Assembly: GCA_963717135.1 (NCBI GenBank) | Contig: CAVQVN010000003.1 | Coordinates: 310,001-374,000 of the forward strand | Length of the DNA: 64,000 nt | Direction of reading: 5' to 3' | From: UBA4744 sp963717135 | GTDB lineage: Bacteria > Actinomycetota > Acidimicrobiia > Spongiisociales > UBA4744 | Part shown: one piece after another, positions 25,147-33,490 of the stretch | How the letters are laid out: each line of letters starts with the position of its first letter | How positions within the stretch are numbered: position 1 is the stretch's first letter | Program-made: the position numbers and the translations under genes | The notes under the pieces: generated by a model | The model's database searches: none | What the model saw: only the letters and a program-made list of their open reading frames with translations | What the model was told of the DNA's origin: nothing

Positions 25147-27270
25147 TCAGGCGGCGAGTTTCCGTCCGAGTCGTGCCCACACCACGGCCGCAGCGGCGGC
25201 CACCAGACCGGCCAACAGAGACACCACGATGACGGGTATCGGCGAGTTGTTGCTGGATTCGTTGGGCGAGGATGCCCCAAACGCTTGTGGACCTGAATCC
25301 GCACCCTGGATCGCCGTCGGATCGGTGGTCGTGGTTTCCGCAGCCTGGAACTCCTGGCCTGAGGCCAGTGCCTCTGTGAACAGGACCAACGAGGCAAGCT
25401 GTTCGTCGCTCATTTGACCGGCAAACCCCGGCATTGAGCCGGCGCCGTTGCGAATGATGTCGTCTATCTCGCCGGCGGTCAGGCCGATGCCCGCCACAGG
25501 GCCCCCCAACCCGCCTTCGCCGTCCGCACCGTGACAGGCTGCACAGAACCGGCCGTAGAGGGAGTGCCCTTCAACCAGTTCGGGAGGCAGAGCGATCCCA
25601 CCCGAGACGGACTCGTCCCCGGTGACGGTCCCGCCGCCCGACATGCCCAGAAGGTGGTCGGCAATGGCGGCGATTTCTTCGGCAGACAACTGCGAGGCGT
25701 AGCCGGGCATCCCGCTCTTGCCGCTGTTGATCACAGAGACGATCTGGGAACGGCTCAGGGTCGTGCCGGAAACCGCACCGCCTGGGCCTCCTTCTCCATG
25801 CAAGCCGTGACATCCGGAACAATTCTGCATATAGAGGTTCGCACCTGATACTGCCGAGCCGGGCACCGCGGTGGTGGTCACACCGCTGCTCGAACCGACC
25901 GAAGCGACATATTGTGAAACACTGCTGATATCTCCCGCGCTCAGTCTCCCCGAGAAGCCACTCATCGTCCCCTGCCCGCTCGTGACAACGGAGCTGATCC
26001 TGGACAATGACAGACTGTGTCCCCGGAGGTTCCCTCCGCCGGCACCGTGACAGATGGCGCATTGTTGACCGTAGATGGTCGCTCCCGAGGCGGTTCCAGG
26101 TGCGGCGGTGGTTGTGGTCACTCCGCCGCTGGTCCCTACCGATCGAACGTATTCGGAAACGTTGCCGATTTCCGCCGAGCTCAGCCTTCCCGAGAAGCCA
26201 TTCATCGTCCCCTGCCCGCTCGCGACGACCGAGCTGATCTTGGACAACGACAGACTGTTCCCGCGCAAGTTCCCGCCGTCTGCACCGTGGCACAAGGCAC
26301 AACTCGCGGCGTATACGGCAGCGCCACTTCGTGGGGTGGTGGTGGTGGTCGTGGCGCCCGGAACAGTCGTCGTTGGGGCGCTGAGGCTCAACAAGTAGTC
26401 GGCCACGTTGTTGACCTGGGTGGAACCAAGCCACGCGAAGCCGGGCATCGAGCCCTGACCATTGTTGACGATAGAAGTCAGCTGTGATCTGGTGCGGCTG
26501 GTCGGCACGACATTCCCACCGTTGGCGCCATGACAAGAGGCACAGTTTTGAGCCCACACCGTGGCACCACTGGACGGTTGCGTTGTGGTGGTCGACGCGC
26601 CTGGTTGTGTAGTCGAGGTGGGTGCCGCCCCGGTTACGTAGTCCCAGATGGCGCCGGCGTCGGCGCTACTGAGACCGGTCTGGGCGGGCATGCTGCCCTG
26701 CCCGTTGAGCGTGATGCTGATGAAAGTAGTGCGGGTCCGCGTGGTTCCATTCAAGTTGCCACCATTCGGTCCGTGACACGCTGCGCAGCGGGCGGCGTAG
26801 AGCGCCCGGCCATCGGGTGAAGTACCGGGCAGGGTCGTCGTGGTCGTAGGAGGGGTCCTACTCGATGGATCACCCGGAAGGGAAAGTTGCCGGATCTCCT
26901 GACCATTGGACACGCCGTCGCCGTCCGAGTCACGGTTGACAAGCTTCGGATCCAGGAAGTTCTTGTCACCGATATCACCGTCTTCCCAATCGCGTGCGTA
27001 TTGGTTGCGATTGTTCTCGCTGGGATGAACGGGATCGGTGTGACACAAGACGCAGGAATCGAGTTGAGTACCTACAGCGTTTGGGTAGGCCTGGGTGAAA
27101 GCAGAAAGGAATTGCGTCTTGGCCTCCGCGCCGGGCGGACCCAAGAACACCAACCCGGCACCGAGGACCAGGGCCACAACCAGCAGAAACGCCGCTTCGC
27201 CTCTCCACGACTTTCGCGGAGCAGGAGACCCGTCGGCTATCTCATCGGACGACCTAGGCCATCGCGCCAT
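25147..27270 (-). CDS. Membrane-anchored heptahaem c-type cytochrome with six tandem cytochrome c domains
   Basis: The 707-residue protein has an N-terminal membrane helix (about 27-44), a CVLCH site at 73-77 followed by a calcium-type loop DSDGDGVSNGQE near 114-125, then six tandem class I cytochrome c domains. Their haem sites read CAACH, CASCH, CALCH, CAICH, CSGCH and CAACH, each followed some 40 residues later by a Met ligand in SMP, TMNGF, TMSGF or GMPG. Thr-rich linkers separate the first domains, and a C-terminal helix (VIVVSLLAGLVAAAAAVVWA) anchors the end. Domains four and five are near-duplicates also at the DNA level. The ATG at 27270 has GAGG six bases upstream; the frame opens at TTG 27303. 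It probably moves electrons at the outer face of the membrane. Confidence 0.88.
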   Translation of the reverse strand: MARWPRSSDEIADGSPAPRKSWRGEAAFLLVVALVLGAGLVFLGPPGAEAKTQFLSAFTQAYPNAVGTQLDSCVLCHTDPVHPSENNRNQYARDWEDGDIGDKNFLDPKLVNRDSDGDGVSNGQEIRQLSLPGDPSSRTPPTTTTTLPGTSPDGRALYAARCAACHGPNGGNLNGTTRTRTTFISITLNGQGSMPAQTGLSSADAGAIWDYVTGAAPTSTTQPGASTTTTQPSSGATVWAQNCASCHGANGGNVVPTSRTRSQLTSIVNNGQGSMPGFAWLGSTQVNNVADYLLSLSAPTTTVPGATTTTTTPRSGAAVYAASCALCHGADGGNLRGNSLSLSKISSVVASGQGTMNGFSGRLSSAEIGNVSEYVRSVGTSGGVTTTTAAPGTASGATIYGQQCAICHGAGGGNLRGHSLSLSRISSVVTSGQGTMSGFSGRLSAGDISSVSQYVASVGSSSGVTTTAVPGSAVSGANLYMQNCSGCHGLHGEGGPGGAVSGTTLSRSQIVSVINSGKSGMPGYASQLSAEEIAAIADHLLGMSGGGTVTGDESVSGGIALPPELVEGHSLYGRFCAACHGADGEGGLGGPVAGIGLTAGEIDDIIRNGAGSMPGFAGQMSDEQLASLVLFTEALASGQEFQAAETTTTDPTAIQGADSGPQAFGASSPNESSNNSPIPVIVVSLLAGLVAAAAAVVWARLGRKLAA

Positions 27271-27405
27271 TTCCAACCTCATTCCTCTCAGCGTCGGTAG
27301 CAACGCCGGTCCCGCGGCCCCTAAGAGAGACTGGTGGGTCGCCGCCTAACGGTCATCCAAGGGATGGTTAAGGGACTGATAAAGAGAGTCGGCGGTTCTC
27401 TGTAG

Positions 27406-28917
27406 TCAGTCCTCAGTCTTTCCACCCGGTGCCGGAACCCGAGTGTTTGAGATCGGTCGCGAGGTCCGGTTCCTTGAGGGAGCTACGAACGCCACCAGCA
27501 ACCAGAGAATGGCCAGGACATAGGGCCACTCGCCCAGCGTCGTGTAGAGCGTGTTGCCGGACGAGCGGACTCGCACCTCACCCGTGAGGATCTCCGCGCT
27601 GAAGAGCCCGGAGATTGGCCCGACCGTCCCGTTGTCGGTGATGATGGTCGATGCGCCCGTCAGGGCGGCGTGGATCACGTCCACTCCCAGCGCAGATGCG
27701 TGCATTCGGGTCATGCCGATGAATTGATCGGAGGCCGGACCCAGTCCGTAGCTCGAATTGTTGGTTGCCACGACCAGCAACCCGGCTCCGTCACGTACCG
27801 GGCCCCGCATGATGCGGGCAAACGCCCCCTCAAATGAGATCACCGAACCGAGCGAGCCCCATTCCGTCGAGAAAACCACCGGTCCCTCGCCGCGTACCAT
27901 GTCCCGGGGCGCCGCCCGAAAATTCTGGGTCCATCCAAACACCGACCGCCACGGGATGTACTCACCAAACGGCACCGGGTGCGTTTTCAGGTACTCGCCG
28001 ACGATCCTCCCCGCGGGATCGATGAGCAGATTCACGTTGGCGAAGTGATCCTCATCAACCGGGCGATCACCCCCGACCAGCATATAACTGCCCAGGCGAA
28101 CGGCTTCGGCGGTGATCCGGCCGGCCACCTCCGGGTTGGTGGTAGGGTCGGTTGCATAGCCCGTGGAGCTTTCCGGCCATACAACGAGATCAAAGACGCC
28201 CGCGGGCAACGACCGGGTGAGATCGAGGTGGCTCTGGGTGATCTGCTGGCGCTCGTTGGCGCACCGTTCGGCCGGACAAGGGCTGTTGCCCTGAACCAGG
28301 GCCACCTGGAGGCTCTCCCCATCCGCGGCAGCCGGCCACAGCGAACCGGCCCCGAGCAGCACGATCACTCCGATCGCCGCTCCGGCCGTCCACGTCACTC
28401 CCCGACGGTCGTCAAACCAGAGGGCCAGCCCGCCGGCTACGCCCATGGCGAGCACCGTCCACCCGGAAACTCCAATCCACTGGGCAGCTCCGCGCGCTCC
28501 GGCGAAGCCACTCACCGCATATCCGAGCCATCCCCACGTAAAACCCCCCACCGGTAGAAAGGACCGTGCCAGCTCGGTGAGTGACCAGCCTCCGATCACA
28601 AAAGCCATCCACTGCCAATCGGGACGCCGGCGGGCCCGGAACAGCATCCAGGCGAAGACCGCGGGAAACAACGATTCCACCAGCACCAGCGGCGCCCAGG
28701 CGATGATGCCCATCTCCGTTATCCACTCCAGCAATGGCCCGAAGAAGGCGAACCCAAAAACCAACCCGACCAGTGCCGCCTGACGCCCGGAGGTCGCCCG
28801 TCGTACCCCGATCAGCAGGGGAACCGGCGCAAGGAATACCAGAGCACCGAGACCCCACGGCGGGAAAGCTGCCCAAAGCAGCAATCCGCCGAGCGCGCCG
28901 AGGAGTACAGGCATCAT
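27406..28917 (-). CDS. lnt: Apolipoprotein N-acyltransferase homologue, nucleophile Cys replaced by Ser
   Basis: Lnt transfers the third acyl chain to the N-terminal Cys of lipoproteins. The protein (about 503 residues) has the N-terminal bundle of six or so helices, a nitrilase-fold domain outside, and a last helix (YVLAILWLLVAFVA). Glu and Lys of the nitrilase triad are present in VVWPESS (Glu249) and EYLKTHPVPFGEYIP (Lys311). The third motif, normally ICYE or ICFE, reads VISFE, so the nucleophile is Ser361 (codon TCA at 27835-27837). The spacings between the three residues are those of the family, so the alignment is not in doubt. Start ATG 28917 is used; TTG 28923 is possible. Many lipoproteins in this window would be its substrates if it is active. 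Confidence 0.85.
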   Translation of the reverse strand: MMPVLLGALGGLLLWAAFPPWGLGALVFLAPVPLLIGVRRATSGRQAALVGLVFGFAFFGPLLEWITEMGIIAWAPLVLVESLFPAVFAWMLFRARRRPDWQWMAFVIGGWSLTELARSFLPVGGFTWGWLGYAVSGFAGARGAAQWIGVSGWTVLAMGVAGGLALWFDDRRGVTWTAGAAIGVIVLLGAGSLWPAAADGESLQVALVQGNSPCPAERCANERQQITQSHLDLTRSLPAGVFDLVVWPESSTGYATDPTTNPEVAGRITAEAVRLGSYMLVGGDRPVDEDHFANVNLLIDPAGRIVGEYLKTHPVPFGEYIPWRSVFGWTQNFRAAPRDMVRGEGPVVFSTEWGSLGSVISFEGAFARIMRGPVRDGAGLLVVATNNSSYGLGPASDQFIGMTRMHASALGVDVIHAALTGASTIITDNGTVGPISGLFSAEILTGEVRVRSSGNTLYTTLGEWPYVLAILWLLVAFVAPSRNRTSRPISNTRVPAPGGKTED

Positions 28918-28997
28918 GATCAAGGGATTCTATGACCCACCTCACGGATAGCGCCCGGCGAACCGGCCGGCCGTCGACCGACCCTAGAGTCATCCGC

Positions 28998-30398
28998 ATG
29001 GACGCTTCCCTGCAGCAAGACCTCGAGATCGCCGTATCGGCCGCCCAGAAAGGCAGCGACGCCATCAAGCCTTGGATGGACCGGCTGGAGGGGGCCGACT
29101 TCAAGGGCGAGGTCGATCCCGTCACAGTGGCCGATCGCGAATCGGAGCAGGTGATCATTTCTGCGATAAAGGCTGCCCGACCGGAAGACGATATCCTCGC
29201 CGAGGAAAGCGGAGGCGATCCGCTGGGACGAGAGCGAGTCTGGATCATCGATCCTCTCGACGGCACGGTCAACTTCCTGCACGGGGTGCCCCATGTCGCC
29301 GTTTCCATTGCCCTGTACGAGCACGGCCGGCCCCGGGTCGGGGTCGTGGCGGACGTATTCCGCGACGAGGTGTTCACCGCGATTGGCGGCGGCGGCGCCC
29401 GGCGCAACGGAGAGCCGATTTCAGTCTCCCGTCAGGACGATCTGGGTGCGGCTTTGGCGGCCACCGGGCTTCCCTACGATCGTCGTCAATACGCCGACCT
29501 CTACGCCCAGATTCTGGGTGAGATGCTCAAACACGTCCAGGGTATCCGGCGCATGGGCACCGCCTCTCTCGACCTCGCCTGGGTAGCGTGCGGCCGTTAC
29601 GACGGGTTTTGGGAGCTCAAACTGGCTCCGTGGGATGTCGCGGCCGGAATCCTTCTGGTCCTGGAGGCCGGCGGGCAGGTAACCGACCTGAACGGCAATC
29701 CCGCCCGCCCCGGAGACCCGGCCGTGGTTGCCTCTAATCCGCTGATCGGGAACGCCTTCCGCGAGCGGGTGGCGGCAGCCATTCCTGCCGCGGTCTTCGA
29801 GCCCCAGGGGACACCGGTAGGCTCGAAGCGAGATAAATGTGAGGTGCCCATGGAGCCTTTTGAACCGTCGCCCGACACTTACGAGCGCATCGTCGGTCTC
29901 CGGGTCGTCCGCGTATTCCGACCCGAGAAGATAGAAGACGAGCACGTCGAGAAGATCCTCGAAGCCGGCCGCTGGACGGGGAGCTCAAAGAACACCCAAC
30001 CCTGGGCGTTCGTGGTCGTCACCGCCGCCGGAGAACGACAACGACTGGCCGAATGCGGCAGCTTCACCGGGCCCCTCTTGGGCGCGCCCCTGGCAGTGGC
30101 GCTGGTGAGACTCCCGGGAGGAGGTGATTTCGACATTGGTCGAGCAGCACAAAACATGATGGAGGCCGCCGCCGCTCTAGGGATCGGATCGTGCCCGATC
30201 ACTCTGCACCGCGAGAAATGCGCCAAAGAGCTTCTCCGCGTTCCCGAGGATCACAGCTGCCGCTTTGTGATGGCGTTCGGTTACCCGGATCTCGAAGGGG
30301 AGCGCCGACTCCGCAGCGGAATCCGATCGGCCATCCCGAGAGGACGCAAACCCCTGAACGACCTGGTCCATTACGGTCACATGGGTAAAGAGTTGTGA
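28998..30398 (+). CDS. Inositol-phosphatase-like / nitroreductase-like fusion protein
   Basis: One uninterrupted frame encodes two enzymes. Residues about 1-265 are an inositol monophosphatase family domain with the metal motifs ILAEESG, WIIDPLDGTVNF and WDVAAGILLVLEAGG. From about residue 285 a second domain begins (MEPFEPSPDTYERIVGLRVVR) that looks like a nitroreductase-type flavoprotein with GRWTGSSKNTQPWAFVVV, LGAPLAVALV and the GRAAQNMMEAAAALGIGSCPI helix. The join is a short linker containing ATG 29850 with GAGGTG seven bases upstream, so the second domain might also be translated on its own. The start ATG 28998 has a TAGAGT hexamer about ten bases upstream and no ribosome site, consistent with a leaderless message. 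Substrates are unknown. Confidence 0.75.
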   Translation: MDASLQQDLEIAVSAAQKGSDAIKPWMDRLEGADFKGEVDPVTVADRESEQVIISAIKAARPEDDILAEESGGDPLGRERVWIIDPLDGTVNFLHGVPHVAVSIALYEHGRPRVGVVADVFRDEVFTAIGGGGARRNGEPISVSRQDDLGAALAATGLPYDRRQYADLYAQILGEMLKHVQGIRRMGTASLDLAWVACGRYDGFWELKLAPWDVAAGILLVLEAGGQVTDLNGNPARPGDPAVVASNPLIGNAFRERVAAAIPAAVFEPQGTPVGSKRDKCEVPMEPFEPSPDTYERIVGLRVVRVFRPEKIEDEHVEKILEAGRWTGSSKNTQPWAFVVVTAAGERQRLAECGSFTGPLLGAPLAVALVRLPGGGDFDIGRAAQNMMEAAAALGIGSCPITLHREKCAKELLRVPEDHSCRFVMAFGYPDLEGERRLRSGIRSAIPRGRKPLNDLVHYGHMGKEL

Positions 30399-30441
30399 CC
30401 GGTCGATACCGAATCACCGAGTTCCCTCCACCGAAACGCCC

Positions 30442-32025
30442 ATGACACGCCACCTGATCGTCGCCGGCCGAGTCCGCACCTCCGCCGGGCTCCAGGGTGA
30501 TTCGATGTTGATTCGTGATGGGCGGGTGGCCGCCGTCGGCCGGGCCGATGATCTCCGTGGACCCGGGGTCGGTGAGGATCATTTCCCCGGTGCCGTGATC
30601 ATCCCCGGGCTTCGTGACGCCCACATGCACCCTCTCCCCTACGCCCAATCGCTCAGCCGGACAACCCTGAAAGATGCAGGCGACCTGGACCAGCTCCTCA
30701 CCCGGATTCGAACCGCCGCCACCGGGTTGCCGGCCGGCGAACCGTTGATCGCCATCCGGATGGATGATGAGGCCCTGGTGGAGCGACGTTTGCCGACCCG
30801 TCAGGATCTAGACCTGGCGGCCGGCGACCGGCCCGTGCTGGTCTACCGCTACTGCGGACACATTGCCGTTGCCAACACCCTGGCCCTTCAGACGGCCGGC
30901 GTCGGGTCCACTGCCGCCCATCCGGTCGGCGGAATCATCGACCGGGACCAATTCGGGATCCCCAATGGGGTGCTACGCGAAACCGCCATCGAGCCGGTGG
31001 CAACCGCCTTGAGTGGATTGACCACCGGACCGGACCCTGAAGCGGTCCTGGCGGCGCTACACGGTTTGACCACACTCGGTCTCACTTCGCTGGGAGCCAT
31101 CGTGGCGGTCGGCACCGGACCCTGGTGTGATACCGGAAACGAACTCGAAGTCCTGCTCGGCATCGCTCGGCGGCTTCCCCTCAAGCTGGCCGTGCTCGTG
31201 ATCGCCGGGAACGTCCCCGAACTCGAGCAAGCCGCCGGGTCGCTCCGGGGCGCCGGGCCGCGCCTCCGGTTTCTCGGGCTAAAGGAGTTTGCCGACGGCA
31301 GCCTGGGCGGTCATACCGCGGCCATGAGTGCCCCCTACTCCGACCAGCCGGGTGAGCGCGGGACTCTGCGCCTCGACCCGCATGAGGTTGGTGCGAAAGC
31401 TCGTACGGCCTTGCGGCTGGGCGGGAAGGTGGCCGTGCACGCTATCGGTGACATTGCCAACGCCCGGGTGCTCGATCTATTTGACACGCTGGTGGCGGAT
31501 GGTGCCGACCCGGCCGACCTGCGAGTGGAACATGCCTCGATCTTGATGCCGGACCAGATCGGCCGCTTCGCATCGGGCGGCTATACCGCTTGCGTGCAAC
31601 CGGCCTTCATGGCGTCTGAAGCGACCTGGTTGGAAAAGCGAATCGGTGCCGAGCGCCTCGCCCACGCCTACCCGCTCGGCTCGATGGCGGCGGCCGGGGT
31701 GCTTCTGGCCGGTAGCTCGGACTGCCCGGTCGAACCACCCCATCCGTTGTGGGGGATGGCGGCCGCTCGAGACCGGGCGGGGATCGAACCAAACCACGAA
31801 GCCCTCTCCGGGACCCAGGCTTTGGCTCTGTTCACCGATGGTGCCGCCCGCGCCCTGGGAGAGCCGGAGCCTCTGGCGGTAGGCAGCCCCGCCGACTTCG
31901 TTGTCCTGGACCGGGATCCCGTCGAGGCAAGCCCGGACGAACTGCGGCACGCGGAGGTCCTGGCGACCTGGATCGACGGACAACGAATCGCCTTCCCGGA
32001 CGATCCGACCACCTGGAAGGGGTAA
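30442..32025 (+). CDS. YtcJ-like metal-dependent amidohydrolase
   Basis: This 527-residue protein is an amidohydrolase-superfamily member of the Amidohydro_3/YtcJ type. The first metal motif reads GLRDAHMHPL (residues about 56-65) after the N-terminal beta sandwich, followed by the KEFADGSLGGHTAAM region with the family Lys/Asp segment, VAVHAIGDIANARVLD with His ligands, RVEHASIL, and AGSSDCPVEPPHPLWG near residue 420. The C-terminal ALFTDGAARALG and VGSPADFVVLD return to the sandwich domain. Substrates in this group are poorly known. It follows the fusion gene by 43 bases on the same strand and may be co-transcribed. Confidence 0.85.
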   Translation: MTRHLIVAGRVRTSAGLQGDSMLIRDGRVAAVGRADDLRGPGVGEDHFPGAVIIPGLRDAHMHPLPYAQSLSRTTLKDAGDLDQLLTRIRTAATGLPAGEPLIAIRMDDEALVERRLPTRQDLDLAAGDRPVLVYRYCGHIAVANTLALQTAGVGSTAAHPVGGIIDRDQFGIPNGVLRETAIEPVATALSGLTTGPDPEAVLAALHGLTTLGLTSLGAIVAVGTGPWCDTGNELEVLLGIARRLPLKLAVLVIAGNVPELEQAAGSLRGAGPRLRFLGLKEFADGSLGGHTAAMSAPYSDQPGERGTLRLDPHEVGAKARTALRLGGKVAVHAIGDIANARVLDLFDTLVADGADPADLRVEHASILMPDQIGRFASGGYTACVQPAFMASEATWLEKRIGAERLAHAYPLGSMAAAGVLLAGSSDCPVEPPHPLWGMAAARDRAGIEPNHEALSGTQALALFTDGAARALGEPEPLAVGSPADFVVLDRDPVEASPDELRHAEVLATWIDGQRIAFPDDPTTWKG

Positions 32026-32085
32026 ACCCCCTGTTCCTGCGTCGATCCGGTGTGCTAAGGCTCGCCGGTTGACGCAAGAACGGGA

Positions 32086-32316
32086 CTACATGGTGCGGAT
32101 CGGCCCGGCCACTTCCTCGTAATCGGCGTGACGACCCGTAGCCTTCTTGCTGTAGACCAGGTCCCCGTCGACCTCGACCTCAAACACCCCGCCTTGCGAC
32201 GGAATCAAGATGAATTCCTCGATCGACTCCTCGAATTCCGCCAGTAGTTGTTCAGTCATGCGGACCGCACGATCTGTGTAGTGTCAAGCCGCGCAGTACT
32301 CGAGCCGGACCTTCAT
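32086..32316 (-). CDS. SelW-like selenoprotein (Rdx family), in-frame TGA as Sec
   Basis: Read through one TGA, this 76-residue product is a SelT/SelW/SelH (Rdx) family thioredoxin-like protein. It begins MKVRLEYCAA, then TGA at codon 11 (32284-32286), then HYTDRAVRMTEQLL and so on to GGVFEVEVDGDLVYSKKATG and GPIRTM before TAG. The family redox motif CxxC/CxxU falls exactly on Cys8 and codon 11. ATG 32316 has AAAGG about eight bases upstream. A strong hairpin lies 8 bases after the TGA, as needed for bacterial Sec insertion. Without read-through only a motif-less 57-residue piece from an internal ATG would be made. It lies 80 bases downstream of the SDR gene, same strand. The sel genes for Sec synthesis are not in this window. 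Confidence 0.85.
32254..32275 (-). promoter_or_regulatory. Bacterial SECIS-like hairpin
   Basis: On the minus strand, two pairs, a bulged A, and seven continuous pairs (TCGTGCG with CGCATGA, one G-U) close a three-base loop GTC. The loop begins 18 bases after the TGA at 32284-32286 and its first base is G, which fits the published general form of bacterial SECIS elements (short stem, G at the start of the loop, roughly 16-37 bases from UGA). It lies inside the coding sequence, as in other bacterial selenoprotein genes. Confidence 0.7.
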
Positions 32317-32396
32317 TGGCTGCACCTTTCGAGTCGAGACACCGAGAGCCTAGCCCGTTCGGGGCATCGGAAACCGGCCGGTCGCCGGCCACCAAT

Positions 32397-33167
32397 TCAG
32401 GGGACCAGGCGCCCCTCCATGCCGCCCGCTACCACCACCACCTGGCCGGTGATATGCCCCGACAAGCGGTCCGAGGCGAGCACCACCACTTGCGCGGCCA
32501 CATCTTCAGGTGAACCCAGCTTCTTGAGCGCCATCGTCGAGGTGACTCGTGCCTCGAGCTCCGGGTTCCGGCGCGCTTCCGAAGTCATGGGGGTCACGGT
32601 CCATCCGGGAGCAACCACGTTGACCCGGATTGATCCCCCCAGACGCGCTGCTTCGTTCTTGGCACTCAGCAGCAGACCGGACAAGATGGCGCCTTTGGCT
32701 GCTGCGTAATCCGAGTGGCCGGCTTCACCAAACACTCCCGCCGTCGAAGCGATCATCACAAGGTTTCCCCGGCCGGTATCGGCTGCATGGCGGAGGAAGC
32801 CCCGTGCGGTCAAGAAGGTGGCCGTGAGGTTGGCATCGAGGGTTGCTTGCCAGCGATCAAGCGGGAGTTCCCAGATCGGCTCGTCGGCCTGTGGCCAGAC
32901 GCCGGCATTGGCCACCACGATATCAACTCTCCCGAGTGCTTCGAGGGCCCGGGGAATGAGATCGTCGGCTTCCTGTTCCACTCGCAGGTCGGCGCCGATA
33001 GCCACGCCTTTCACTTCTGCGGCGAGACGCTCGGCCGCCGGCTTCGACGTTCGATAGTGGACGGCCACACGGGCGCCTTCCTCGGCAAACGCCCGCACGA
33101 CGGCCTGCCCGATGCCACCGCCGCCGCCCGTGACGACTACTCCTTGACCGGCCAATCCTGTGTCCAT
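32397..33167 (-). CDS. Short-chain dehydrogenase/reductase
   Basis: This 256-residue protein is a classical SDR. The NAD(P) loop TGGGGGIG is at about residues 13-20, the NAG motif at 89-91 (VANAGVW), and the catalytic Ser, Tyr and Lys in MIASTAG and HSDYAAAKGA. Sequence after the Rossmann strand two (HYRTSKPAAERL) with Arg suggests NADP preference, by family analogy. The C-terminal LASDRLSGHITGQVVVVAGGM is typical of FabG-like members. Substrate is unknown. It lies directly upstream of the selenoprotein gene, so the two may share a message; whether they share a function is open. Confidence 0.85.
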   Translation of the reverse strand: MDTGLAGQGVVVTGGGGGIGQAVVRAFAEEGARVAVHYRTSKPAAERLAAEVKGVAIGADLRVEQEADDLIPRALEALGRVDIVVANAGVWPQADEPIWELPLDRWQATLDANLTATFLTARGFLRHAADTGRGNLVMIASTAGVFGEAGHSDYAAAKGAILSGLLLSAKNEAARLGGSIRVNVVAPGWTVTPMTSEARRNPELEARVTSTMALKKLGSPEDVAAQVVVLASDRLSGHITGQVVVVAGGMEGRLVP

Positions 33168-33202
33168 GGAACAGAACTTAGCGTCCGGTCGACCAGCCGT
33201 GA

Positions 33203-33394
33203 TTAGTCGCCGAAGAGCACATCCCGTTGGACCCGGGCGAAGGCCTGATCGAGTTCAAAGACATCGCGAGGATCAAGCCGGCGTTCGAGCCGAATAGTCT
33301 GCGAACGGCGCACAATCTCCCGGACGGCCAGCACGGTTGCCCCGGCGATGGCCAAGACGGCAGCCACCCCTATGATGAAGAGGAACCACATCAT
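33203..33394 (-). CDS. Small single-helix membrane protein
   Basis: The likely product is 63 residues: an N-terminal membrane helix (MMWFLFIIGVAAVLAIAG) followed by a charged tail rich in Arg and Asp (RRSQTIRLERRLDP, FARVQRDVLFGD). The frame stays open upstream to 33925, but that part overlaps the peptidase gene in antisense and does not look like protein, so the ATG pair at 33394/33391 is chosen. No ribosome site is evident. It lies 35 bases upstream of the SDR gene on the same strand. Family is not recognised. Confidence 0.5.
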   Translation of the reverse strand: MMWFLFIIGVAAVLAIAGATVLAVREIVRRSQTIRLERRLDPRDVFELDQAFARVQRDVLFGD

Positions 33395-33490
33395 GAGATG
33401 GAATCGGTAGGTCTGGCCGTTGCCTTGAGGAACCAGCCGAATTCGATGCCTTGCTTTCTCAGATTTGGTCCTGGTGTAGGGTTCTGTCCC

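Noticed and set aside
32284..32286. Ordinary nonsense mutation in an Rdx gene
   Set aside because: The stop is exactly at the CxxU position, the rest of the frame is intact, and a SECIS-like hairpin follows; chance placement is unlikely.
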